DNA from: Pseudomonadota bacterium
GTDB taxonomy: Bacteria; Desulfobacterota; SM23-61
DNA length: 64,000 nucleotides
Assembly (NCBI GenBank): GCA_018819135.1
Contig: JAHJQK010000060.1
Location: 16,300 to 80,299 of the forward strand
Direction of reading: 5' to 3'
In this document: positions 1-8,063 of the stretch, in pieces
How the letters are laid out: each line of letters starts with the position of its first letter
How positions within the stretch are numbered: the first letter of the stretch is position 1
The notes under the pieces: generated by a model
Seen by the model: the letters and a program-made list of their open reading frames with translations, nothing else
Database searches by the model: none
What the model was told of the DNA's origin: nothing
Position numbers and translations under genes: made by a program

Positions 1-50
1 TCCCCTAAAGGGTATACTAAAACAGTAGCGTAGATGGGAAAACGCTCTAT

Positions 51-824
51 TTAGCGGGCTTGGTATATTGGTTTTCTCTTTTCGGCAAAAGCCCGGGGGC
101 CCTCCTTGGCATCCTCGGTTGTGCGGAGAAATTCTTGAAAAGATTCTTCCAAACGGAGGCCATGTTCCAGGGGTAAACTTTGACTCCTTATGGCCAGCTC
201 TTTAATAGCGCGCAAAGCTAACGGACCGTTGGCACAAAGCTGTCTGGCACACTGCTCCGCGGTCGGCATCAATTCCTTTAGAGGGACGATCTTATTGATC
301 AGGCCGTAAGCGAGGGCTTCTTGGGCGGTCAAACGTCTTCCGAGAAGCAGCATCTCCATGGCTATGGCATAGGGGATCTGTCGTAAGGCTCTTTGCGTCC
401 CGCCGTTTCCTGGCAAAATGCCTCTTTTTACCTCAGAAATTTCAAACCCGGCGTGTTCGGCGGCGATGCGGATGTCCGTGGCAAAAAGCAAGGTCACCCC
501 TCCGGCCAGGCAGTACCCGTTGACCGCGGCAATCACGGGCTTCCACACCTCTAATCCCCGATTCAGGATCATGTTCTTCTGAGTAAGCCAAAAATCAGCT
601 TTTTCGGGCGTCCGGGGAATAAAAGCCTTGAGGTCCGCCCCCGCAGTAAAGGCCTTCTCTCCTGCTCCGGTAATAATGGCTACCCAAACGTCCGGGTTGT
701 CGCGAACATCGATCCAGGCTTTGGATAACTCGGCATAAACCTCAGCATCCATGGCATTCATTACCTCAGGCCGGTTGATGGTAATATAGGCCACCTTGTC
801 TTTCACTTCGTATATCAGCTTCAT
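51..824 (-). CDS. Enoyl-CoA hydratase/isomerase (crotonase family)
   Basis: A 257-residue crotonase, the usual family length. Members hydrate or isomerise enoyl-CoA thioesters in the cytoplasm. The N-terminal strand pattern with NRPEVMNAMD, the oxyanion-hole segments AGADLKAF (about 61-68) and VNGYCLAGG (about 101-109), and the GILPGNGGTQ loop are all visible. Both catalytic glutamates of true hydratases can be aligned: E131 (SEVKRG) and E157 (AMEM), so hydratase activity is likely, but the substrate cannot be fixed. An acyl-CoA dehydrogenase remnant lies 36 bp upstream on the same strand, which suggests a former acyl-CoA oxidation operon. A purine-rich ribosome site (AGGAGGA) precedes the ATG. 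Confidence 0.93.
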   Translation of the reverse strand: MKLIYEVKDKVAYITINRPEVMNAMDAEVYAELSKAWIDVRDNPDVWVAIITGAGEKAFTAGADLKAFIPRTPEKADFWLTQKNMILNRGLEVWKPVIAAVNGYCLAGGVTLLFATDIRIAAEHAGFEISEVKRGILPGNGGTQRALRQIPYAIAMEMLLLGRRLTAQEALAYGLINKIVPLKELMPTAEQCARQLCANGPLALRAIKELAIRSQSLPLEHGLRLEESFQEFLRTTEDAKEGPRAFAEKRKPIYQAR

Positions 825-859
825 ATTCTATCCTCCTCCTTTTAATTTTTTCTCCTTCC

Positions 860-1267
860 TTAACCAACCTTCTCAAATGGGTTGTAAGGGTAAAAACCCC
901 GGAGAATCCCGCGGGAGATCACTTGCCGGTGAATCTCTGAAGTCCCTTCCCCGATCCTCTTGATCCGCGATTCCCGATACCATCTCTCCAGGGGCAACTC
1001 TTTGGTGACTCCCATCCCCCCATGCACCTGTATGGCCCGATCGACTACCCTTCCCACCATCTCGGTAGCAAAAAGCTTGACCATAGAGACTTCCATCCGC
1101 AAATCGCCCCCGACCTTATTCTCCATCTTCCAGGCACAGGAATACACCAACAGGCGGGCCGCATAGAGTTCCACTGCGGAATCGGCGATCATCCATTGAA
1201 TGGCTTGGCGAGAAGACAGAGGCTGGCCAAAGGTCTGGCGTACATTCGCATAGTCAACGGCTAATTT
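860..1267 (-). pseudogene. Acyl-CoA dehydrogenase, C-terminal remnant
   Basis: The reading frame encodes only the C-terminal helical domain of an acyl-CoA dehydrogenase. The conserved YANVRQTFGQPLSSRQAIQ stretch is present upstream of the first methionine and is followed by QVHGGMGVTKELPLERWYR and RIGEGTSEIHR, the usual C-terminal FAD/CoA-domain signatures. A TAA at 1268-1270 closes the frame directly before the homologous part, so roughly 250 N-terminal residues (the first helical domain and the beta domain with most FAD contacts) are missing. The DNA upstream carries no matching sequence and soon runs into the apbE gene. It is either a deletion remnant or an assembly join. The surviving piece should not be functional alone. 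Confidence 0.85.
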
Positions 1268-1372
1268 TTATCTTGATTCGATAGAGGGGCAGAATCCTAT
1301 CAGCGGCTAAAATTCTTGTCAAGAAAAAAAATTTCCCCTTGACCTTTTGGGGCTTTGAACCCTCGAACCCTT

Positions 1373-2398
1373 CTACGGTGGAAGCAAAATTCCTTTGGGC
1401 CAATGGGGAGAAACCAGAACGCTGCCTCCTCGATCGACGATGATCGCGTGGACGTCGTTCATTCGTTTGAGCAGCGCTAGGCCTTTGGGGGGCCCCAGGA
1501 CAAATACAGCCGTGGCCAGGGCATCCGCAGCCATCGCTGAGGGGGCCATGACCGTGACGCTCTGACATTCCCTTGCCGGAGTCCCCGTGGAAGGATTTAA
1601 GAGATGATGGTAGCGTTCTCCCTCTTTCATAAAAAATCTCTCATAATCCCCCGATGTGGCCACTCCCGCCTGCCGGGGACTGAGCTTGGCGATCATTGTG
1701 GAGGAGAGACGGGGATGCTGGATTCCGACCGTCCAGGGTAACCCTTTTTCCTTTGAACCATTGACTTTTAGGTCTCCTCAGGCATTGACGAGGAAATTAT
1801 CAATTCCTTTTTTCTGCAGGACGTCAGAGGCCCGGTCTACGGCATATCCTTTGCCAATGGCTCCCAGGTCTATTTCCATCCCCTGCTCTTGGAAAAAGAT
1901 AGAAGACCGGATGCGGTCAATTTTGATTTGGCGATAGTCTACTTTCTTCAAATTTTCCCGTAGATCTTTTTCTTCCGGAAACTTTCCCTCCCGAAAATTC
2001 CAGAGTCGAAAAACAGGGCCGATGGTGATGTCCAAAGCTCCCGCGGAAAGGGAGGAAATGTCGAGAACCTGCTGGATTACCCTTAATATTTCCGGAGAAA
2101 CTTTTGTTTCTTTTTTCCCGGCATTCCGGTTGACCCGAGAAATTTCGCTGTCTTCCCGGTAATTGCTCATAAGGAAGTCAATATGCTGCACTTCCCGAAA
2201 CGCAGCTTCCATTGCTTCCTCAGCTTTTACCGCCCGGGTCCGGGAGACAACAATTTCCACCGACGTTCCCATGATCACTCGGGATTTACGGAATAAGTTC
2301 TTTTCTTGGCTGGAAGCGTCACCGGGGAAAGCCAGGGGCGAAAGGAGACTGATTATAAGAAGAATTGTTGGTGGTGAGCTTCGGATTAAAGATTTCAT
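1373..2398 (-). pseudogene. apbE: ApbE-type FAD:protein FMN transferase, interrupted by one in-frame UGA
   Basis: Together the two halves span 341 codons, the normal ApbE length. ApbE attaches FMN covalently to Thr/Ser of flavoproteins such as RnfG/NqrC and is an exported Mg2+ protein. The first half has a hydrophobic signal peptide (about 8-25), MGTSVEIVV, and GMEIDLGAIGKGYAVDRA. It stops at a TGA (1778-1780) exactly where the family has NAGGD. The same frame continues as GDLKVNGS and then GVATSGDYERFF, HHLLNPSTGTPA and MAADALATAVFVLG, all canonical. A single GGA-to-TGA change explains the break. Selenocysteine is unlikely because the position is a conserved glycine. Recent nonsense mutation, sequencing error or readthrough remain possible. 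Confidence 0.85.
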
Positions 2399-2401
2399 GG
2401 T

Positions 2402-2500
2402 TGATTTTCGAGCTAATAGTTTCCGGTTTCGGGTTGCCGGTAAAAAAAGCGACTTCTCTCCATCGGCAACGCGAAACTCGTAACCCGCAACTTTCGGTTT
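2402..2500. repeat. Degenerate word repeat (gttgcgggttacgagt type), inverted halves
   Basis: This intergenic stretch between apbE and the phosphorylase gene contains variations on 'cgagttt/cgggttgcc' followed by the complementary 'gcgaaactcgtaacccgcaac'. The same word family recurs at 21085-21168. It lies in the 3' untranslated space of the phosphorylase gene and codes for nothing recognisable. Confidence 0.55.
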
Positions 2501-2503
2501 TTT

Positions 2504-5053
2504 TCATCCCCACAATATTAATTCAAGGGAATAGGGATTCCCCAGTAAAGGATGAGAGGGGAGGAGGCGCACCCGAAAACCAAACCGCCCCACTTTCAGA
2601 CAGGGGATCTCTCCCCGAAAAATCGTTTGTTGCCCTTCCTGGGCAAAATCCTGCAGGGTAACAGTATCCCGGTCCATGAAATCAGCCTTGGAATCAATGA
2701 GTCCGTAATAAATGCTCACGGAAATGTCCCGGGGAGCAACTTGCCCTAACTGCGTGGCAACCTCGACCTTGAGAGTTTCACCCAAGGGAATGACCCTTTT
2801 GACGGCAACCTTTTTTCCCAAGATTTTTATCTGCGACCAGTTTTCTCGCAGTTGTTGGGCCCAGGCGGAAAGAGTTCGAATTTCCCTAAAATTATTGGCT
2901 TCGATTCGCTCCCTGTTGAGGGCTAAAGGTAAATAAAATTGATGGATGTAATCCTGCAACATGCGGTGAGCGCAAAAACGAGTTACGAGGGTTGACATAG
3001 ATTTCTTCATGATTCTGAGCCACCCCCGGGGCATGTTGTCCCGGCCCCGGTCGTAAAAGAGAGGAACGATATGCCTTTCTAAAAGGTCATAGATGGCCTG
3101 GCTCTCTACCTGGTTCTGGTACTCATAATCTTCATATTCCTCACCGGACCCTATGGCCCATCCCAGGTCAGGGTGATATCCTTCTGCCCACCACCCGTCC
3201 AATATACTCATGTTCAATGCCCCGTTAGCCGTCGCCTTCATACCACTCGTTCCGCATGCCTCCAGTGGCCGGCGCGGATTGTTCAGCCAGACGTCGGATC
3301 CCTGGACCAGATATCGAGCCACATTCAGGTCATAATCTTCGATGAAAGCTAGCCGGTGGCGGAACTCCGGCTGATGGGCTAAATGAATGATATTTTTGAT
3401 AACCATCTTGCCCTCGGAATCCTGGGGGTGCGCTTTTCCGGCAAAAATAATTTGTACAGGTTTTTGGGGATCATTCAGGATTTTGGCCAATCGGGCCGGG
3501 TCTTTTAAAATGAGATCGCCCCGTTTATAAAGGGCAAAACGCCTGGCAAATCCAATGGTCAAAGCTTCCGGGTTTAAGACTTCACTGGCAGCCTGGATAT
3601 CTATTTTCTGGGCTCCGCGGCGCAGGAGTTGATCCTGGAGTCTTTGGCGGGTAAAGGCCACCAGCCTTTCCCGCCGGCGCTCATGGGCCCGCCACAATTC
3701 GGAATCAGGAATGCGGTTGACCCCCTCCCAGACCTTGACATTATCCGGGTCTTCGGCCCATTTTCGGCCCAGGTAGCGATTGAATAGGCGAGACATGTCA
3801 TCGGAGATATAGGAAGGAATATGAATCCCATTGGTCACCCGCCCGATAGGAATGTCCAATTCGGGAAGGGTTGGCCAAATCCGCCGCCACATGCGCCGGG
3901 AAACGTTCTTATGCAACTCGCTCACACCATTGGTCAGGGTGGAATTCTTCAGCGCCATTACGGCCAGGTTAAAAGGTTCGTTCGGATTTGCTTCCTGGGC
4001 TCCCAGCTTCAAAAAAGTTTCCATGGAAATTCCCCAGGTACGAATATAGCTTCCCAGGTATGAAGCCATGAGCGATCGATCAAATATGTCGATGCCCGCC
4101 GGAATGGGAGTATGAGTGGTAAAAATGTTGCTGGCATACACTGCCTGCCGGGCCTCAGCAAAGGAAAGTTGATGCCTTTCCATCAGCAGGCGAATTCTTT
4201 CCAAAATGGCTAAGGCCGAATGTCCTTCGTTCATGTGAAAAACGGCCGGACGATAACCCATCTTGTCCAAAACCCTGACCCCGCCGATTCCCAGAACGAT
4301 TTCCTGCTTCAATCTCATTTCCCGGTCACCACCGTATAGGGCAGAGGTGATATCCCGGTCTTCCTCGGTATTTTCCACAGTGTTGGTATCCAGCATGAAA
4401 AGTGGAACCCGCCCGACGTCGACCCGCCATACGCGGACCTTTACTTGGTGATCTTTGATGGGCACTTCAATGGTTTTGGGAGTTCCTTTTTCGTCATGTT
4501 GCAGGGTTGCCGGGAGGAGGTGGAAATCATTATCGGGGTAGGTTTCTTGCTGCCAACCGTCGACATTCAGGTACTGGCGGAAATAACCCTTTTGGTAGAA
4601 CAGCCCCACCCCCACGAGGGGGACACGCAGGTCACTGGCCGATTTTAAGTGATCTCCCGCCAGGACTCCCAGCCCTCCGGAGTAGATAGGCAAGCAATCG
4701 GTCAGGCCATATTCGGCCGAAAAATAAGCCACCGTAAAATCAAAAGGAGTTTCCAGGCCAAAGTGGTACGCTTTGCCTTTTTCCAGGTAGCGGCTGAACT
4801 CAGTGGAGATGCGGTCCATCTCCGATAAAAATCCTTCATCCGTTAGCAGCTCTTGAAGGCGGTCTTTCCCCAGGCGACCGAGGACGGCCAAAGGGTTGTG
4901 ATTGGTTTCATCCCAAAGAGTCTGGTCAAGGGACCGAAAGAGGTCGATGGCTCCCAGGTTCCAACTGAACCAGAGATTATTTGCCAGGTCCATCAGCGGG
5001 CGCAGACGTTCTGGCAGGCTGGGTATCACCGTATAGACAACGATATCTTTCAT
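2504..5053 (-). CDS. glgP: Alpha-glucan (glycogen/maltodextrin) phosphorylase, DUF3417 type
   Basis: An 849-residue GT35 phosphorylase that releases glucose-1-phosphate from alpha-1,4-glucans using pyridoxal phosphate. The N-terminus (about 10-60, LANNLWFSWN, HNPLAVL) is the DUF3417 domain typical of the short bacterial/archaeal phosphorylase branch rather than the E. coli GlgP branch. The motif EACGTSGMKATANG carries the predicted PLP lysine, K606, followed by LDGWWAEGY. Length and motifs are complete, so the enzyme should be active in glycogen turnover. It is transcribed away from the lipoate-ligase-like gene and is not obviously in an operon. ATG start with a moderate purine-rich upstream site. 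Confidence 0.93.
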   Translation of the reverse strand: MKDIVVYTVIPSLPERLRPLMDLANNLWFSWNLGAIDLFRSLDQTLWDETNHNPLAVLGRLGKDRLQELLTDEGFLSEMDRISTEFSRYLEKGKAYHFGLETPFDFTVAYFSAEYGLTDCLPIYSGGLGVLAGDHLKSASDLRVPLVGVGLFYQKGYFRQYLNVDGWQQETYPDNDFHLLPATLQHDEKGTPKTIEVPIKDHQVKVRVWRVDVGRVPLFMLDTNTVENTEEDRDITSALYGGDREMRLKQEIVLGIGGVRVLDKMGYRPAVFHMNEGHSALAILERIRLLMERHQLSFAEARQAVYASNIFTTHTPIPAGIDIFDRSLMASYLGSYIRTWGISMETFLKLGAQEANPNEPFNLAVMALKNSTLTNGVSELHKNVSRRMWRRIWPTLPELDIPIGRVTNGIHIPSYISDDMSRLFNRYLGRKWAEDPDNVKVWEGVNRIPDSELWRAHERRRERLVAFTRQRLQDQLLRRGAQKIDIQAASEVLNPEALTIGFARRFALYKRGDLILKDPARLAKILNDPQKPVQIIFAGKAHPQDSEGKMVIKNIIHLAHQPEFRHRLAFIEDYDLNVARYLVQGSDVWLNNPRRPLEACGTSGMKATANGALNMSILDGWWAEGYHPDLGWAIGSGEEYEDYEYQNQVESQAIYDLLERHIVPLFYDRGRDNMPRGWLRIMKKSMSTLVTRFCAHRMLQDYIHQFYLPLALNRERIEANNFREIRTLSAWAQQLRENWSQIKILGKKVAVKRVIPLGETLKVEVATQLGQVAPRDISVSIYYGLIDSKADFMDRDTVTLQDFAQEGQQTIFRGEIPCLKVGRFGFRVRLLPSHPLLGNPYSLELILWG

Positions 5054-5172
5054 CCTTCACCCCCAGGTTAAGTACTACCTTTTTTCTTCTGGAAACCCTT
5101 TTGAAAAAGCCTGGATAGGCCAGGTAATAATTATCTTGTTTCCTCCCAACTGTCAACCCTCTGATATTTTTC

Positions 5173-5201
5173 TTGACAAAAAAATTTGATCACATTAAAT
5201 A
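5173..5201 (+). promoter_or_regulatory. Sigma70-like promoter upstream of the lipoate-ligase-like gene
   Basis: A perfect -35 TTGACA lies at 5173-5178 and a -10-like TTAAAT at 5195-5200 with a 16-bp spacer. It sits in the divergent intergenic region and points towards the gene starting at 5270. Inferred from sequence only. Confidence 0.5.
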
Positions 5202-5269
5202 TCACTCATTACTCGGCCTTCCGGAACAGATATTCATTACCCAGCTTCCTCTTAGGCCACGGAGGTTTT

Positions 5270-6388
5270 ATGATGCGGCAAGAATGGAGATTTCTGGATT
5301 TGAAGCTATCCAGCTATGCCCGAGCCTCTCTGTACATGCCGACGGTATTAACCCTCAGGGAAAGAGGGAAAATTCCCAATACTCTTGCCGCCATCAGCTT
5401 CGAGAAACCCGCCGCCTGTCTTTTCTATTATAACGATCCTGACCGGGAGATCGATCTGCCTTTCTGTCGGGATCAGGGCATCGAGGTGGCTCGCCGGGAT
5501 ACAGGTGGGGCTCCTTACTGGATGGACCCCGGAACTTTAATGTTGGTCTTATGTTTCAACCAGCAGGATGTTCCCGGCTTCCCGGAAACGCTCCCGGAAG
5601 CATACCGTTTTATAATCGAAGCCTCCGCCGGTTCTCTATCCCGCAGATTTTCCATTCCGGCCGTTTTCCGGCCTCTGAACGATCTTGAGGTCCAAGGGAG
5701 GAAAATCGCCGGACATACCTTGACCTTCCAGGGAAAAACCTGCCGCTGGGGAGCGGGTCCGCAGATTCTCCGACCAAGAATGGATCTAATGAGTAAGGCT
5801 TTAAAGCCTTTGCCCGAGAAATTTGCGGACAAAGAGGCCAAGACCATAGAAGCGCGGGTGACCAGCCTGGAAGACCTCCTGGGTTATCCCCCCTCTTGGG
5901 AAGAAGTAAAACAAACCTATATTGCTGGTCTGGAGGAACGATTGAGAGTGATTTTCCGACCCAGCGAGTTAAGCGAGGAAGAAAGAGCCATGATGGCGGA
6001 AAGGGAGAGAAAAGATTTTTCCGAAGAGTGGATCATGGCCATGAGCGAAAAGAGAAAATTTGGGCCTGTGCCTGAAGAGGTTAAGAGAGGCGAATATGCG
6101 GTTAAGGTTCCCCAGGGGCCCTTGATTCGCGCGGTGGTTTTGATGGCCGGCAATAAGATTTTCAATCTTTTATTGAGCGGATCCATCCATTGCCTTCCGG
6201 TCGTAATTGTGGAAGAAATGGAAGTTGCGCTCAAAGGGATGCCAGGGGATGAAAAGGAAATAGGGAAAGTGGTGCATTCTTTTTTCCAGAAACCTCAGGT
6301 TCAGGTTGCCGGCGCCACCCCCGCGGATTTCATCAGGACGATCATGGGGGCAATTGAAAAGGCAGAAGAGAAAGCATTTAGGGGTTAA
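5270..6388 (+). CDS. Lipoate-protein ligase A-like protein (biotin/lipoate ligase fold)
   Basis: About 372 residues. The N-terminal two thirds follow the LplA fold: ARRDTGGAPY matches the RR-TGGG lipoyl-AMP binding loop, and RPLNDLEVQGRKIAG matches the ND-ev-GRKI-G segment with the catalytic lysine. Residues after about 250 form an acidic and basic helical part resembling the LplA accessory domain. The family ligates lipoate or octanoate to E2 or GcvH lysines, or transfers them. A GGAGG (5261-5265) precedes tandem ATGs at 5270 and 5273, so the longer upstream frame is not used. The third G of TGGG is an alanine. The next gene, a pterin methyltransferase, begins 12 bp downstream. No lipoylated partner protein is in this window. 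Confidence 0.78.
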   Translation: MMRQEWRFLDLKLSSYARASLYMPTVLTLRERGKIPNTLAAISFEKPAACLFYYNDPDREIDLPFCRDQGIEVARRDTGGAPYWMDPGTLMLVLCFNQQDVPGFPETLPEAYRFIIEASAGSLSRRFSIPAVFRPLNDLEVQGRKIAGHTLTFQGKTCRWGAGPQILRPRMDLMSKALKPLPEKFADKEAKTIEARVTSLEDLLGYPPSWEEVKQTYIAGLEERLRVIFRPSELSEEERAMMAERERKDFSEEWIMAMSEKRKFGPVPEEVKRGEYAVKVPQGPLIRAVVLMAGNKIFNLLLSGSIHCLPVVIVEEMEVALKGMPGDEKEIGKVVHSFFQKPQVQVAGATPADFIRTIMGAIEKAEEKAFRG

Positions 6389-6400
6389 AAGGAGCAGTAG

Positions 6401-7198
6401 ATGCTAATTGTTGGGGAGAGGATAAACACCAGTCGGAAAGCGGTCAATGAAGCGGTGGGAAAACGCGACGCGGCTTTCATAGCGGCAGATGTCCAGATGC
6501 AGGTCAAAGCCGGCGCAGATTATATTGATGTCAACGCCGGGTCCCGGATTGCCAGCGAGATGGAAGATATGAAATGGCTGGTCGAGATCATTGAAGCAGC
6601 AGTGGATGTTCCCCTCGCCCTGGACAGTCCCGACCCAAAAATCCTGCAGGCCGTGGCCCCCCAGGTAAAGAAAAGGCCGATGATTAACTCCACGACGGCG
6701 GAGTCAAACCGATTTGAGGCTATGAAGGCAGTCGTTCACGAGAGGGAGTGTGATATTGTGGCCCTCTGTTTGGATGACCGGGGCATCCCCAAAACCGTGG
6801 ATGAGGCTTTGCGCAATGCCTCCTTGCTGGTGCAAGGTTTGACCCAACTGGGAATGCCCCTCGAGAGAATACACCTCGACCCGATGATCCAGCCGGTTGG
6901 CGTGAACAAAGACAATGGAATTTTGGCCGTGGAAACCATCCGCAGCCTGCACCGGGAGTTTCCGGGGATACGGACGATCTGCGGCCTTTCCAACGTTTCT
7001 TTCGGGCTACCCAATCGGTTTTTAGTGAATAGACTCTTCCTGGTCCTTTGCATCGGAGCCGGGCTTACCGGGGCCATCGTGGATCCTCTGGACCAGAAAA
7101 TGATGACGAACATTCTGGTGGCGGAAACCCTGGCCGGGAGGGATGATTACTGCCTGAAATATTTAAGAGCCAATCGAGCCGGAACTCTCCTGGGGTAA
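6401..7198 (+). CDS. Pterin-binding methyltransferase (methyltetrahydrofolate:corrinoid methyltransferase family)
   Basis: A 265-residue TIM barrel of the dihydropteroate synthase/MeTr family. It begins MLIVGERIN, the start of AcsE and of the MetH pterin domain, and keeps DYIDVNAGSR, PLALDSPDP, MINSTTAE, LDPMIQP and CGLSNVSFGLPNR. These match the methyl-H4folate binding residues of AcsE-like enzymes rather than a folate-synthesis DHPS. The expected reaction is methyl transfer between methyl-H4folate and a corrinoid protein, as in the Wood-Ljungdahl pathway or demethylation. SD GGAG with short spacing. It is tightly coupled to the lipoate-ligase-like gene upstream. A candidate corrinoid partner is the protein at 19099-19737. 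Confidence 0.85.
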   Translation: MLIVGERINTSRKAVNEAVGKRDAAFIAADVQMQVKAGADYIDVNAGSRIASEMEDMKWLVEIIEAAVDVPLALDSPDPKILQAVAPQVKKRPMINSTTAESNRFEAMKAVVHERECDIVALCLDDRGIPKTVDEALRNASLLVQGLTQLGMPLERIHLDPMIQPVGVNKDNGILAVETIRSLHREFPGIRTICGLSNVSFGLPNRFLVNRLFLVLCIGAGLTGAIVDPLDQKMMTNILVAETLAGRDDYCLKYLRANRAGTLLG

Positions 7199-7213
7199 GG
7201 CGAAATTTTCTTA

Positions 7214-7921
7214 ATGGGATTAGGAGCTTTAAATTTTTCAGCCGGAATAATTTTATTAGTTCTTCTAATCTGGACAGCAATAAGAGGCCTGAATGGAGGT
7301 CCGGGAGATGTTTTTACCGGCCTGGCAGGAGCCATCTTACTGCTGGCCGCCTTTCTTTATTTTATCTTCAGGCGCTTCGGGATTTTTTCCATTTCCAAAG
7401 GCTTGCTGGCCGATCTTCATATTCTCCTGGGCTCGGCAGGGGTGGGCTTGATTGTAGTCCATTCCGGCGGAGTTTTTTTAAGTTTCCCAGGTCTTTTGAC
7501 TATTGCCCTCACCTTGCTCTTTCTCCTGGGTCTTAACCTGCGCTTCTTCTCCAGCCGGCAAATCCATCGGAATTTTGCATCCAGGCCCCACCTTTTTTTT
7601 CAATCTCCGCCAACAACTATTAAACTGGAGTCTATTCTTGAGGCTAAGAAAGCCTTACTTAAGAAGATCAATTCCCAAGCCTATGAAGGAACTTTTAGGT
7701 TGGGTTTTAAAGATTGGGTGTCCAGTCCAGGGAAGGCAGGTCGTTATTGGCGGCTGAACCGGGAAGAAAAAAAAGGGGTTAGAGAAGCTTGCGGGAATTC
7801 TCCCGGATACCTGGGATTCAGTCTGGGCTGGGGGCGCTACCTGCACATTTTATTGGGAATAGGGGCGGTAATTGGCTTCCTTTTCCATCTCATCCAATCT
7901 TGCCCATTTTTGGTTTTTTAG
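7214..7921 (+). CDS. Integral membrane protein with paired histidines (putative b-type cytochrome/anchor)
   Basis: A 235-residue protein with about five hydrophobic helices: residues 5-22, 35-52, 65-85, 93-110 and a last one near 205-230, with a basic soluble loop between about 112 and 195. Histidines sit in matched positions, ADLHILLG and VVHSGG in the third helix region and RYLHILLG and FLFHLIQ in the last helix. This spacing suits bis-histidine haem ligation as in cytochrome b-like membrane anchors. I do not recognise a named family. It lies 15 bp after the methyltransferase gene and before the fused molybdopterin oxidoreductase, for which it may be a quinone-facing partner. That link is inference. 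Confidence 0.6.
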   Translation: MGLGALNFSAGIILLVLLIWTAIRGLNGGPGDVFTGLAGAILLLAAFLYFIFRRFGIFSISKGLLADLHILLGSAGVGLIVVHSGGVFLSFPGLLTIALTLLFLLGLNLRFFSSRQIHRNFASRPHLFFQSPPTTIKLESILEAKKALLKKINSQAYEGTFRLGFKDWVSSPGKAGRYWRLNREEKKGVREACGNSPGYLGFSLGWGRYLHILLGIGAVIGFLFHLIQSCPFLVF

Positions 7922-8056
7922 CCACAGAGCACACAGAGGTCACAGAGATTAGCATGGCAAAATTAAAACAAATAAAGTCAAAGGAAAAAAGTTTTAATCT
8001 GTTTATTATGTACCTTATTTTTAACTCGGTGTTCTCGGTGAACTCTGTGGCAGAGA
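7921..8056. repeat. Inverted pair of 'cacagag' word repeats
   Basis: 'gccacagagcacacagag' at 7921 is answered by 'ctcggtgaactctgtggc' near 8035-8052, forming a long imperfect inverted repeat around an AT-rich core. The same family occurs at 56072-56377 and, as 'cacagat', at 57606-57798. It separates the membrane protein from the oxidoreductase and overlaps the region where the latter's promoter or leader would be. Confidence 0.6.
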
Positions 8057-8063
8057 TTCCTTT

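Noticed and set aside
1778..1780. Selenocysteine at the UGA in apbE
   Set aside because: The position is the structural glycine of NAGGD, not a redox cysteine. A nonsense change or base error is simpler.
1373..2398. UGA recoded as glycine (as in some candidate phyla)
   Set aside because: UGA is used as a normal stop by many other genes in the window.
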